DNA of 64,000 nt from Sipunculus nudus (GCA_026874595.1 CM049315.1:16186164-16250163); one strand, 5' to 3'. Positions 49,308 to 59,626 are shown, numbered from the stretch's first letter. Made by a program: numbers and translations. The notes: generated by a model from the letters alone, not told the origin.

Positions 49308-50729
49308 AACGTCAGTGTGTTGTTGTGATCTCATCCTAATTTTAGCAATGATCACACACATTGAAAAGTAATATGTTCTCGTGTTTGTATTGGAGTAAAA
49401 CAAACACACACAAAATCAAAACAAAATATTAGTGAGAGGACATTTATGGAAACTTGGGGACTTAATAGCCAGCGCCTGCAAGAGTAGATTCGAAATCATC
49501 AAGAAATTATGGATTAATCGGTGGACATGTTATAATGGTGTTATAAAAACGCAATCTCTCCCCATGCAATTAGAAAAAAAAGTCAATATATTACAAGCCC
49601 TTGCAGTTAATTTTACCTATATTAATTTTGTTCACATGGTGATAGGTCAGAGCAGGTACTATAGATGTTGAATTGAAAAACGGAAACATTCATTTAGTTC
49701 AGCCCGAACCATTTTCTTTCCCTCAGCAAAGTATAACTGATATTAATTAAAAAAAAAATGAAACTATTTCAAATTCAAACAACAATAATATGAGCCAACA
49801 ATAGGTTTTTTATCCGAGTTACGAGTATTTCCTGGACATCTGTATGTTATGAAGGCACCGGGTTTGGCTGAAGCTGGTGATCAAGACGGACTTTTCGAAA
49901 TGTATACTACTGGTATCCCTCAAATCATGCACCACTCAAATCATCTCCACAAGTCTTAATTACAAGTCGTGATTCACTCAGGCAATTTATAAAATGACTG
50001 AAATTTAAATTGACTAAAAATGAGTCAGTTTATTTGGCACATTGAATGAAATGTGAAATGGAAGAATTAACAAAGATATCAATAACAATTCATTTATTTC
50101 ATATACCTTACTCTTACACAATATTAATATATTTTACAAAATATTATTGCAGAGTTTGATCTGTGATATAATCAAAAGCGTCCATTTGGCTTAATTCTGA
50201 TTCTTGCAAAAATAATTATGTAAATATATGATATATAAATGTTATACTAGCTCTCTCAGGGCTGCTTTTGCACTTAGGGAGTGTGTAGGTATGGTGTCTC
50301 CCTCCTCAGTGCGGGAAAATGGTTACAATTTTCTTTCAGCAAAGTTTTCAGCAATTTTGAAGCAATTTTAATCCAATCGCAGAATGTAAATGGCAAACTT
50401 TACTTATAAGTAACAAACTCAGTCGGGAATTGTGAAGAATCCCTATCCCCTATACTCCACCCATAAGCAAATCTTAATACTTTATTTGATATTAAGAACT
50501 TCATATGTAACTATGGTTATCCTTCACCTTTCTACATAAAAAAATCACATATTATTGTACATTTTAATGTTTCATTTAATTAAAAGCTCCCATTTGATTT
50601 GATTCACGTTCTTACACAAGCAAAGATTTTAGTCATATGAGTTGTAAAATAGTATGTTTCAGTTTATAATAATAGCATTCATATTTCAACTATATTATTC
50701 ATGGTTACCCCTCACCGGTCTGTGTATTT
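49306..50729. other. Non-coding stretch with partial internal repetition
   Basis: No recognised gene. Segments at about 50,175-50,220 and 50,583-50,630 are similar (AAAAGC-CCCATTTG-TT-ATTC-GTTCTT), as are 50,505-50,535 and 50,695-50,725, suggesting decayed repeats. Confidence 0.4.
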
Positions 50730-50969
50730 CAGGGGCAGACCCAGAATTTAGGAAAGGGGGGGGGGGGGGGGGGGCGGTCCAACCCCGGAGGACAAAGGAA
50801 ACACATAAAAAAAGGTCACCGGGTCCAGAAAAGGGGGGGGGGGGGTCCAGGCCGCAAAATTTTGTCTGAAACCCTTAAAAAGGTTGCTTCGGATGAAAAA
50901 AAGCGGGGGGGGGGGGGGGGGGGGGTCCGGACCCCCTGAACCCCCCCCCCCGGCCCGGATACGCTTCTG
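50730..50969. mobile_element. hAT-like MITE carrying long poly(G)/poly(C) tracts
   Basis: Begins CAGGGGCAGACCCAGAATTT and ends CGGCCCGGATACGCTTCTG; the reverse complement of the end, CAGAAGCGTATCCGG, is an imperfect inverted repeat of the start. Metazoan hAT-family miniature elements typically have CAGGGGCGGATCC-like ends, which is the basis of the assignment. A TATTT word flanks both sides, a possible remnant of the target duplication. Inside are G runs of 13-22 and a C run of 11. No coding capacity. Confidence 0.6.
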
Positions 50970-51146
50970 TATTTTAATCTTATATGCTAGTTAAAATATA
51001 TGGCAATATAGTGATTTATGTGAAACAAAAGACTATTACAATTCAATTCAGGCAATCTGTCAAATAAACAAAATTTTCACTCAATTTGAAAAGTGCCTGA
51101 AAATTACAGGTACTTTTTAAATTGAATAATCTTACACATTGACCGT

Positions 51147-51150
<4 letters not shown>

Positions 51151-51209
<59 letters not shown>
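51151..51209. repeat. (TA)n microsatellite, ~59 bp
   Basis: Uninterrupted TA dinucleotides. Confidence 0.98.
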
Positions 51210-51219
<10 letters not shown>

Positions 51220-51264
51220 GTAACACTTGACAGTAGAGCACCTAGATGATATAAAAAACATATG

Positions 51265-51415
51265 TATTACATACTGATGCAACCCCTCTCCCTGCGTGTA
51301 CATCCATTTCGCAACACAGATCATGAATAAGCGTTTTACAACTGCGCTGTCACTGTCACGTGCGGCTATTCCAGCATGTAACGGAATCCCCCTGAAAAAT
51401 CAGCCAGCCCTGACG
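51265..51415. repeat. Upstream block of the ferritin duplication, left copy
   Basis: Aligns with 59,627-59,775: shared words in order are ACTGATGCAAC, CCCTGCGTGTAC, ACAGAT-ATGAAT, TTTTACAACTG-GCTGTC, CTGTTCCAG/CTATTCCAGCATGTA and CCCCCTGAAAA. It lies about 1.1 kb upstream of ferritin A. Confidence 0.8.
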
Positions 51416-52250
51416 GAGGATTTGTAGTCCATATTCATGCTGAAGTTTATATGAACTATTTCCAAAATTTACCCAATGCAGTAAGGCAAAGTGGATATAT
51501 CAAATAGTATTTCCAATTTATCACACTAAAGGTGGTACATATAGGTGGTACACAGGTGGTACACAGGAAGGGTACATGATATACCACCTGATGATATAGC
51601 TAGGATAAAACGTCTCTCTGCAGTAATAAAGGTAGATATGACATGTTGTTTAAGAAGACAACATACTTTAATGCCTTGTCTTTGAATGTGAGTTTATTTT
51701 TAATAAACAGTACAAGAAACTCTTCTCGGGCTGGTTGGTTGGCACGATCAAATCAACAAGGAAAAAAAACCCAGGACAAATAATAACATTGAAGTTCACT
51801 TGGTCAGCTGTCAAAAACTTATGTTAATATTATTTGTACTTGATTTTATCTATTAAACCCACGCTCCAATAAGCCACTAATGCCTATGTATTTGATGTAT
51901 ACTGTAATTAAGGTCCGTTCACTTTAATTTTTTTCTTTGCTGATGTTGTAGGCTAACAATATTTTTAAAGTATCTTATTGTTCTTTCTTTTTGTTTGTCC
52001 AGATTCCAGAATAAAAAAGGTGGTCTTCTTTTTACCTATTTAAAGTCCATTCCATCCTGAGCTGCTTCTCCTCTTTCTATTCATGCTCCGGGTAATTATT
52101 TTTGAGCAATGCTCTTTGGTAGATACCCTATGAGAAATTATCTGGGCACCGGCTTGCTAAGACTAATTTTATTCCTAAACTGTTCTCTTAAACGTATGGG
52201 GCGATAAAATTTAAGAATTTTTTTCGTACCAATTTACCCTATGAGGCTTC
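51416..52250. other. Non-coding upstream flank of ferritin A
   Basis: AT-rich; a short GGTGGTACACA triplication at about 51,530-51,575. No gene recognised. Confidence 0.5.
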
Positions 52251-52254
52251 GCAG

Positions 52255-52350
52255 CCATCACATGATTAATACTCATATACGGGGTGGGACGACGCCTAAC
52301 AGAACTGTCGACAGGCGAGAATAAAAGCCCCGGTCATAGCTGCGTCACAT
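52255..52350 (+). promoter_or_regulatory. Core promoter of ferritin A
   Basis: ATAAAAG at 52,321-52,327 is a TATA-like box; the conserved TCACATCAGAACAG at about 52,345-52,358 is where initiation would fall 25-35 bases downstream. The upstream block CATCACATGATTAATACTC...ATATACGGGG is shared with copy B, so the promoter was duplicated with the gene and is under some constraint. Confidence 0.7.
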
Positions 52351-52369
52351 CAGAACAGTTGTCGTACAC

Positions 52370-52401
52370 TTGCCTTGGGACGTCAGTGAACGTACGGGCA
52401 A
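52370..52401 (+). promoter_or_regulatory. Iron-responsive-element-like hairpin in the ferritin A 5'UTR
   Basis: Loop CAGTGA at 52,384-52,389, closed by a perfect four-base-pair ACGT/ACGT stem; the outer arms TTGCC and GGCAA also pair. IRE loops of this sequence bind iron regulatory proteins and repress ferritin translation when iron is low. It is about 20-35 bases from the inferred cap site, the position from which IREs act. Departure from consensus: the fifth upper-stem pair is G with A, and the usual unpaired C six bases 5' of the loop is G. Confidence 0.75.
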
Positions 52402-52487
52402 CATTCGACAAGACGAACACACGAACCACCAGCCAACAAGTCTGAAAGGACAAAATCTTCAGAGCAAGGGAAGATATTGGCATCAAG

Positions 52488-52589
52488 ATGGCTTCCAGAC
52501 CACGCCAGAATTATCATGAGGAAAGTGAAGCCGGGGTCAACAAGCAAATCAACCTTGAGTTGTACGCCAGTTACGTGTACCAGTCCATG
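52488..52589 (+). CDS. Ferritin A exon 1 (34 codons)
   Basis: ATG is the first in-frame start after the IRE. The exon ends TCCATG|GTCAGT. Differs from copy B exon 1 only at synonymous sites that I can see. Confidence 0.95.
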
Positions 52590-55487
52590 GTCAGTTGCTT
52601 TTTACATTTTACGTGTTTTTATTTTATGTTATATAAATTAATTACAGTCGATGAGTGCGCCCATGACTTTACTGAAACACCATTTTGATTCTTAAATATT
52701 GGGTAATATTGTCTCAGCGCCTTACTCTGAAAGGCTTCACATAAATATTCGAGCACGTGTCGTCTACTGTGGTATTGATCCGGGATGTCTATTATGTAAT
52801 ATCCAGGCTTCCCTCCAATATATCTTGCCGTCAGGTTGGCCGCTTGGCGGAAAGCAGACAGGTGGTTGTTCCTGGCAGGTTGGTTTTTAGGGGGGGCGGG
52901 GTATGTCAGTAATAGATAAAACAGTGCAGTCATTACAGATAGTCTTAATAAAAAAATGTCTTAAATGTAACCACAGTACCACACCTAGGCCAGTATAATG
53001 TCCACTGTTGGTAAAATGTCTAGTATTGGTAAACATAATGTCATACAAGTGCCTGCAATGGTGCAAAAGAACAACAAGGGTCATTTATAGGTGACGGAAA
53101 CAGTCACTCATAAGTATATACTCATTATCTAATAATAAACCATCAAACTTATAATAACATACATTATCATACAATAAAAGTTTTTTTTTTTAAATTTGAA
53201 ATAAGAATCCAGATAAAGCAGTAATAAACATTTTATGTTCTATGTCACAGGGACATACATTATCATTTGATGTTATTTTTCAAACTTTGGTTATGTAGGC
53301 CTGGTATTTTGACCGCGACGATGTGGCCCTTCCGGGTTTCCACAAGTTCTTCAAGGAAGCCAGCAAAGAGGAGCGAGAGCACGCCGAGAAGTTGATGAAG
53401 TTCCAGAACCAGCGGGGAGGTCGCGTCAAGCTGTCCGACATCAAGGTACCAGACCAGGAGAGCTGGGGGACAGGGCTGGACGCCATGCAGGCTGCACTGG
53501 AGCTGGAAAAGAACGTGAACCAGTCTCTGCTGACGCTGCATGATACTGCCGAGAAACATGGTGACAAGCAGGTAAATACCATGTACCATACTAAATTATG
53601 TTGTCATAGCGACAAACAGGTCAATACCAAACTAAACTGCATTGTCTTGGCGACAAACAGGTGACTACTAAATTGAAGCTCGTAAATTGTAGATTGGAAA
53701 TGTTTCATGGAAAGGGTATCAGTGGGACCAGCAGGTAATATGATTGGCGTGAAATATCATTGTGGGGGTTAGCATCTTAATGGTGAGTTGGAAATGTTAT
53801 CCTGGAGACCAGTGGGTAAATGGTGGGTTGGAAATGTTATCATGAGGACCAGCAGGTAAATGTTGGGTTGGTAATGTTATAATTGGGACCAGCAGGTAAG
53901 ATGGTGAGTTGGAAATGTTATAATGGGGACCAGCAGGTAAATGGTGAGTTGGAAATGTTATCATGGGGACCAGCAGGTAAATGGTGAGTTGGAAATGTTA
54001 TGATGGGGACCAGCAGGTAAATGGTGGGTTGGGAATGTTATAATGGGGACAAGCAGGTAAATGGTGTTTGTTTGATATGTTATCATGGGGACCAGCAGGT
54101 AAATGGTGTGTTTGTTTGATATGTTATCATGGGGACCAGCAGGTAAATGGTGGGTTGGAAATGTTATCATGAGGACCAGCAGGTAAATGGTGGGTTGGGA
54201 ATTTTATCATGGGGACCAGCAGGTAAATGGTGGGTTGGTTATGTTATAATTGGGACCAGCAGGTAAATGTTGGGTTGGTAATGTTATAATGGGGACCAGC
54301 AGGTAAATGGTGAGTTGGAAATGTTATGATGGGGACCAGCAGGTAAATGGTAGGTTGGGAATGTTATAATGGGGACAAGCAGGTAAATGGTGTGTTTGTT
54401 TGATATGTTATCATGGGGACCAGCAGGTAAATGGTGTGTTTGTTTGATATGTTATCATGGGGACCAGCAGGTAAATGGTGTGTTTGTTTGATATGTTATC
54501 ATGGGGACCAGCAGGTAAATGGTGTTTGTTTGATATGTTATCATGGGGACCAGCAGGTAAATGGTGGGTTGGAAATGTTATCATGAGGACCAGCAGGTAA
54601 ATGGTGGGTTGGGAATTTTATCATGGGGACCAGCAGGTAAATGGTGGGTTGGTAATGTTATAATTGGGACCAGCAGGTAAATGGTGAGTTGGAAATGTTA
54701 TAATGGGGACCAGCAGGTAAATGGTGAGTTGGAAATGTTATCATGGGGACCAGCAGGTAAATGTTGGGTTGGTAATGTTATAATGGGGACCAGCAGGTAA
54801 ATGGTGAGTTGGAAATGTTATAATGGGGACCAGCAGGAAAATGGTGAATTGTAAATGTTATGATGGGGACCAGCAGGTAAATGGTGGGTTGGGAATGTTA
54901 TAATGGAGACCAGCAGGTAAATGGTGTGTTTGTTTGATATGTTATCATGGGGACCAGCTGGTAAATGGTGGGTTGGGAATTTTATCATGGGGACCAGCAG
55001 GTAAATGGTGGGTTGGAAATGTTATCATGGTAACCAGTAGGTAAATGGTTGGTTGGAAATGTTATCATGGGAACCAGTGGGTAAATGGTTGATTGGCAAT
55101 GTTATCATAGGGACTAGTGGGAAAATGGTGAGTTGGAAATGATATCATGGGGACCAGTGGGTAAATGGTGGGTTGGAAATGTTATCATGGGGACCAGCAG
55201 GTAAATGTTGGGTTTGTAATGTTATAATGGGGGCAAGCAGGTAACTGGTGAGTTGGAAATGTTATCATGGGGACCATCGGGTAAATGGTGGACTGGATGG
55301 TATTCGTATTTCCGAGTTCTCTATTGATTTTTCTTTCCAGATGTGTGACTTCATTGAGAGTGAGTTCCTGCACGAAAAGGTGGAGGCCATTAAACGTCTG
55401 TCCGACTACATCCGTAACCTGGAGCGCGTGGGAAGTGGTCTGGGAGAGTACATGTTTGACAAGGAGACCCTGGACGGTGAATCCTAA
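52488..55487 (+). CDS. Ferritin (H-type subunit), copy A, three coding exons
   Basis: Iron-storage ferritin subunit, 173 residues, expected to form a 24-mer cytosolic shell that oxidises Fe(II); there is no signal peptide. Coding join: 52,488-52,589, 53,299-53,571 and 55,341-55,487, all junctions phase 0. Landmarks: [20 protein letters not shown] in helix [53 protein letters not shown] and [12 protein letters not shown]. By alignment to the vertebrate H chain (offset 3), ferroxidase residues Glu24, Tyr31, Glu58/Glu59, His62 and Glu104 are present, but the Gln141 equivalent is Lys138. TATA box, IRE-like hairpin and ATG stand in the usual order. Intron 1 is 709 bp; intron 2 is 1,769 bp and filled by a repeat grown from the exon-2 splice donor. 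Polyadenylation signals follow the stop. Confidence 0.96.
52590..53298 (+). other. Ferritin A intron 1
   Basis: 709 bp, donor GTCAGT and acceptor TTTGGTTATGTAG. No element or repeat of note apart from an A/T-rich right half. It does not align with copy B intron 1 over any long stretch. Confidence 0.85.
53299..53571 (+). CDS. Ferritin A exon 2 (91 codons)
   Basis: From GCC TGG TAT to AAG CAG|GTAAAT. Carries helix B and C ferroxidase residues. About 93% identical to copy B exon 2 by my count; four residue changes (W36S, D39R, K57E, V84A going from A to B). Confidence 0.95.
53572..55290 (+). repeat. Intronic minisatellite derived from the exon-2 splice junction (decoy 5' splice-site array)
   Basis: The first units (53,572-53,690) resemble the true junction: GCGACAAACAGGTCAATACC and GCGACAAACAGGTGACTACT. 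From about 53,725 the array shifts to ~40-bp units of ATGGGGACCAGCAGGTAAAT followed by GGTGGGTTGGAAATGTTATC; some units are 43 bp with a TGTTTGTTTGATATG insert. The exon end itself reads ATGGTGACAAGCAG|GTAAAT, matching 18 of 20 bases of the unit. Of about 40 units I count roughly 30 keeping CAG|GTAA; the rest read TGG|GTAAAT, TAG|GTAAAT, CTG|GTAAAT or CAG|GAAA. Each intact unit is a consensus U1 snRNA-pairing 5' splice site. Confidence 0.93.
53572..55340 (+). other. Ferritin A intron 2
   Basis: Donor CAG|GTAAAT, acceptor TTGATTTTTCTTTCCAG. Nearly the whole intron is the splice-donor-derived tandem repeat. Confidence 0.93.
55341..55487 (+). CDS. Ferritin A exon 3 (48 codons plus stop)
   Basis: From ATG TGT GAC after CTTTCCAG to TAA. 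Encodes helices D and E. Lys138 (AAG) stands where H-type ferritins have the ferroxidase-centre Gln. Confidence 0.95.
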   Translation: MCDFIESEFLHEKVEAIKRLSDYIRNLERVGSGLGEYMFDKETLDGES

Positions 55488-55687
55488 ACAGGAGGTTACT
55501 GCCGGACTTGTAGTAATGGCTGCATTTTGTACAGGCAAAATGAAACCGAAGCTCCACAAATGAACTTACTTTAATATAGTCGAATGTTTGAAGTGCTTTC
55601 TCCGGCATTTTCAAAATCTGCAATATTCAACCTTGTAACTATTCTTATGTTTTTCTCGTCATTGTCATGGTGTTTAGTTTCAACAGA

Positions 55688-55745
55688 AATAAAATTGTAA
55701 AACGTCCTTTCTTTGCCATCCGTTTTTGTTAGAAAAAATAATAAA
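55688..55745 (+). terminator. Polyadenylation signals of ferritin A
   Basis: AATAAA at 55,688-55,693 and again at 55,740-55,745, about 200 and 255 bases after the stop codon, giving a 3'UTR of the usual short ferritin type. Confidence 0.7.
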
Positions 55746-55759
55746 ACGCTGCTGGTCTG

Positions 55760-56309
55760 TTGCATATTTTCAGTAAAAAATGGATCTGTACCAATGATTT
55801 GTCTTTTTTCATAAAAAGAAGAAATTTGAGAACAAATAGAGTTACTTGTGACAGTGTTTTGTATTCCATTGTGTACAGTTGGTTATCTGTAAATGGAGAA
55901 AACTTTAACCGTGTTAAGAATTAATAGCGCCTTGTGATTATGAAGTGATCTTTAAGATTTGCTTGTGTAGTGATATATTCATAGATTCTAATAATTTACA
56001 CTTTATCCTTCTCGCACAGGTCCCCTCCCTATTTTTCTGCCTACCAGTGTTCTATACAAAGAAGTCTAGCACTCCCGCCACCAGCGCCATATCGGCCCTC
56101 TGACATGACGAACAGATTACTAGCTGTCAGAGTGCCTTTACATCTAGGTCTGAGTGGCGCATTATAAGGCCCAATGAGGATGCAAATATTTTCGACAATT
56201 TTGACAATGCCTACAGGTACACTGTCAATTAACATAAACCAAATTATTCCTTAGAGGCTTAATGAAAAGTTGTATAAACCTATGACTTTTGAAATATATT
56301 TCCTTGAAG

Positions 56310-56356
<47 letters not shown>

Positions 56357-58380
56357 GTTTTACTATTTTCATTGTAGGTTACTTCCAAATAAGTCAAAGA
56401 TACAATATTTTATAGTAAACTTAGAAATATTTAGTTTGACATTGCGATGTTCATAGCCAGCTGTTAAATACCCACGCAGCATTTGAAGTAAGTTTTAATG
56501 CTAGATGCAGAACAATAATTTGAATGACAATTTAGGATATTATACATTTGTTTACACGGGACATATTCGGTGGCAGCGTTCTCACATTCGTCTGATGCTG
56601 TATTTAACGAAATACAGTTGACAATATTTATATTAAATTTTGTTCTCTGGATAGCATGGGGGATGATTTCACGTATTTCCCTCGGCCCCCAAAAAATCAC
56701 GCCCCTGGAATGGGGAATTAAAAGGATATTAAAATAGTTTTTATAAGGATAAAAAAGGAAATTTACACGTATATTGAAAATAATTGATGAAATAGACTAA
56801 ACTTATGTAGTCTTAACCCAAATCACAAAATAACTGTATTTAAGGAAAATGAAAAAAAAAAAAAATGGCGCTAGAATCTTTAATAACATTTTACACGAGA
56901 ACAGTCTTCAATATGGAGAATACTCCCTTAACTTTATACAAGGTCGAATCTGGTAAGCCGTGACCGTATTTTGAATAACTTTGATAAAATTTAAAATAAA
57001 CTTTTCTATCATATGATGAAACATAATAGTACACCAGTTTTGATTTTTATATTACTGTATGGTCGGTAATTTCTCAAGTTCTGAATAGCTGTAAAATATT
57101 TAAAGGTTATAGGGATAATCGGAATAATTTTAATCGGTCTGACGATCAGAGGAAACACTGGCTTGTTAACTTCTACTATCTAAATGATCTAAATATTCTT
57201 AAGAACATAATTGTACATAGACATGTATACATATATATTGTAAGTGTATAGGCATCATTTGAATTTTAATGGGACTAGATTTTTACGGACGACGGACAAT
57301 GAATGCGGGTGCGGAATACAAAAAGTGACAGGTCTGACCATCTCCTATATAATGCACGTCTTTGGCGGGAAATAAATACGTTATTCTTTGAAAAGGGAGA
57401 TCGTCCGATCGTGGTTAAAGAAATCTCATGGAACGACGTGACGTGACTTTGGAGAAGGTTGTGATTCATTGCCTTTGTAATAGACATAAACAGAGAGGGT
57501 GAGAGAGAGGAAACGTCCTGTCTGCACTGGTAATAGGTGGTTTCCAGTTCTAAATTTACACATGAACTGACAGAATCTGCTATACAAAATAGTTAATAAC
57601 TTTAAGTTACAAAAGAAATCTAATACTCATCTAAAAATTATTTGACATATTTCCACGTTTTCCTGTTATAATCCGCGCACAGAATCCGATTTGTGTGGAT
57701 TTAGCCTTCACACTGATAGCTCTATATAGAGATTAAAATTTCATCGAGTGAACCACGGATACGCTCTGGTTACTCCCGATCGATGCATTAACAAAAGTCT
57801 ATGTACTATCGTCAACCCATCTAGGTTTTTAAAGATGCTACAACATAGTTACTCTCTCAGAGGCAAGTACAGCTAGCTTATATTTTCAGTCAATTCATTA
57901 CATTTTTCTAATGTACATTCAAACGGTCTGTGGGCGTCAGATAACAATGAATTCATACCAGCCACTCTAAAAGATTATATATAATTGAGTAGATTTACTG
58001 AAATAAAAACATAGTCAATAACGCTTGGGAATGAACATTGGAATGAACCCGGGTCGAAATGACTGATCACTTCTATAACTGCATCATAGCTCCAGTAATT
58101 TCCAACAGCCGCATCATTTTTCGTCCATTTGATTCCTTCAGAGAAAAGTGAGAGTTACAGGTACATGCAGAAGTATACTCCGTGATTAATTCAGTTGAAC
58201 TGACTGTCATGTCAAAGTGACTGAAAATACACTTTCCTAAAAGTTTCAGTGTTTTGGAAGGAAACCTACAGTCTTTTACAAGCTAGAGTATACTCTAGAC
58301 TTAACAACAGGTTTATGGCGAATTAAGACATTTTTTTCAGGCACACGAGGGCCTTCACAATTCAGATTTTGCGCACGGTC
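55760..58380. other. Non-coding stretch between the ferritin copies
   Basis: AT-rich. Holds a (TA)n tract at 56,311-56,354 and a GACGGACGACGGAC-type word at about 57,285. No gene recognised. Confidence 0.5.
56311..56354. repeat. (TA)n microsatellite, ~44 bp
   Basis: Uninterrupted TA dinucleotides. Confidence 0.98.
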
Positions 58381-58381
58381 A

Positions 58382-58675
58382 ATGGCGACGGTTGGAAACT
58401 ATTTCAGAACGTTTGTTTACTTAGATAGTGGCGGTGGCGACTCCGATAGTTCACGAAGCTGGGCTGATCATGCTCTGTTTAAAGCGTTTATAACAATGAT
58501 GGCTATATATATGACGCGAAAAAACTGCATGTGTGTGTTTGTGTTAAGGATTCTTTACATTGTGAGACAGGTATTTTTTACCCCGGCAGAGGGCGAGAAC
58601 GTCGTCGTTCTTTTGTATTATATTGGCCGTCTTTATTCCGGCGGGAAGACCTATACTATAATGTACAACAGGTGA
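58382..58675 (+). CDS. Unrecognised ORF, 97 codons
   Basis: Starts ATGGCGACGG, a good eukaryotic start context, in a locally CpG-richer patch. The product has an acidic/Ser-Gly segment (DSGGGDSDSSRSW) and hydrophobic stretches. A donor-like AGACAG|GTATTT occurs at about 58,569. No family is recognised and no partner exon is seen; it may be chance. Confidence 0.15.
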   Translation: MATVGNYFRTFVYLDSGGGDSDSSRSWADHALFKAFITMMAIYMTRKNCMCVFVLRILYIVRQVFFTPAEGENVVVLLYYIGRLYSGGKTYTIMYNR

Positions 58676-58937
58676 GTTAGTGCAAAAGGACACATACTTT
58701 TATTCATATATTTCCTGCGCTAACACACCTTAGAATCCTAGTAATATTCCCGATCTGGTCATTCCGAATGTTAGCAGGGGTATCGCGGTCATCGACCGGT
58801 CATCGACTGCTTTCTAGTTTAGTACTGGTTTCAGTAGTAACATTTGTTACATGTCTAGCATCTAAATTATCCGATCATTTAAGTGACATTTGCGTGGTGG
58901 TCCAGTAATAATATTTATATAATAGTGCACCACAGTG

Positions 58938-59066
58938 AAAGCTTGACAGTATATACCGCCCGAGATCATACAGGACACTTAAAGCTTGCCAGAATATACC
59001 GCCCCGAGTTCATACAGCACAGTGATAGCTTGCCAGTACTATATACTGCTCCGAGATAATGCAGGG
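58938..59066. repeat. Tandem repeat, 43-44-bp unit, three copies
   Basis: AGCTTGCCAGTATATACCGC followed by CCCGAGATCATACAGCACAGTGA occurs three times, with starts near 58,940, 58,983 and 59,027 and ~15% divergence between units. Confidence 0.85.
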
Positions 59067-59230
59067 TGGTGTGCTGTGTTTACGACTGCGGAGCTTACAA
59101 ATACAAGTCCGGTGTAGCTTCAGTTTGACAGTCAAGCTGTTTATACACATAGATAACAAACACTATAATATCCCTGTTATGGTAAAATGATTTAGCACTA
59201 ACTGATGACACACTGACATACAGAATGCTT
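59067..59230. repeat. Outer end of the ferritin-region duplication, right copy (tentative)
   Basis: Counterpart of 48,815-49,035; see that entry for the shared words. Confidence 0.4.
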
Positions 59231-59626
59231 TGTGTTTGGTTCATTTTTTTTTAAAATTTACAACAATAAATAATCCAAATCCGCATCCATAGTACAATGA
59301 TTTTCTCCTATTCATATTATATGAATATTGGAGGTCAGGGATACCATTCTGACCATTCAAACTAAGCTATTAATAATTATACAAAAGTACTATATTACCC
59401 CAGGTTTCCCTTGTTATTAATGTAATTTTTTCAAAAGGTTGCCCCATCCCCTACCCTGTACAAATAATACACTGTGATCTGATGCCTGATGCTTATCATG
59501 ATGTGAGCCCCCCCCCCCCCCCCCCCGCACTTTACTTCTTTAATGAACTTCTTCTGTCACACCAATGATGAATTTGGTCGGATATCCATGATTATTTAAC
59601 TCTTAAGGTAATTTAACAAACATGTT
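59231..59626. other. Non-coding stretch with poly(C) tract
   Basis: C homopolymer at 59,508-59,526. No gene recognised. Confidence 0.5.

Noticed and set aside
53263-53589. Antisense open frames over the ferritin exons (also at 63,258-63,614)
   Set aside because: Mirror frames of strongly codon-biased exons; both copies show them because the exons are duplicated.
53961-54170. Minus-strand frame inside the ferritin A array
   Set aside because: A by-product of 40-bp units; not a protein.
53690-55290. Reading the array as a CRISPR-like locus
   Set aside because: Units are contiguous without spacers and sit in an intron of an animal gene.
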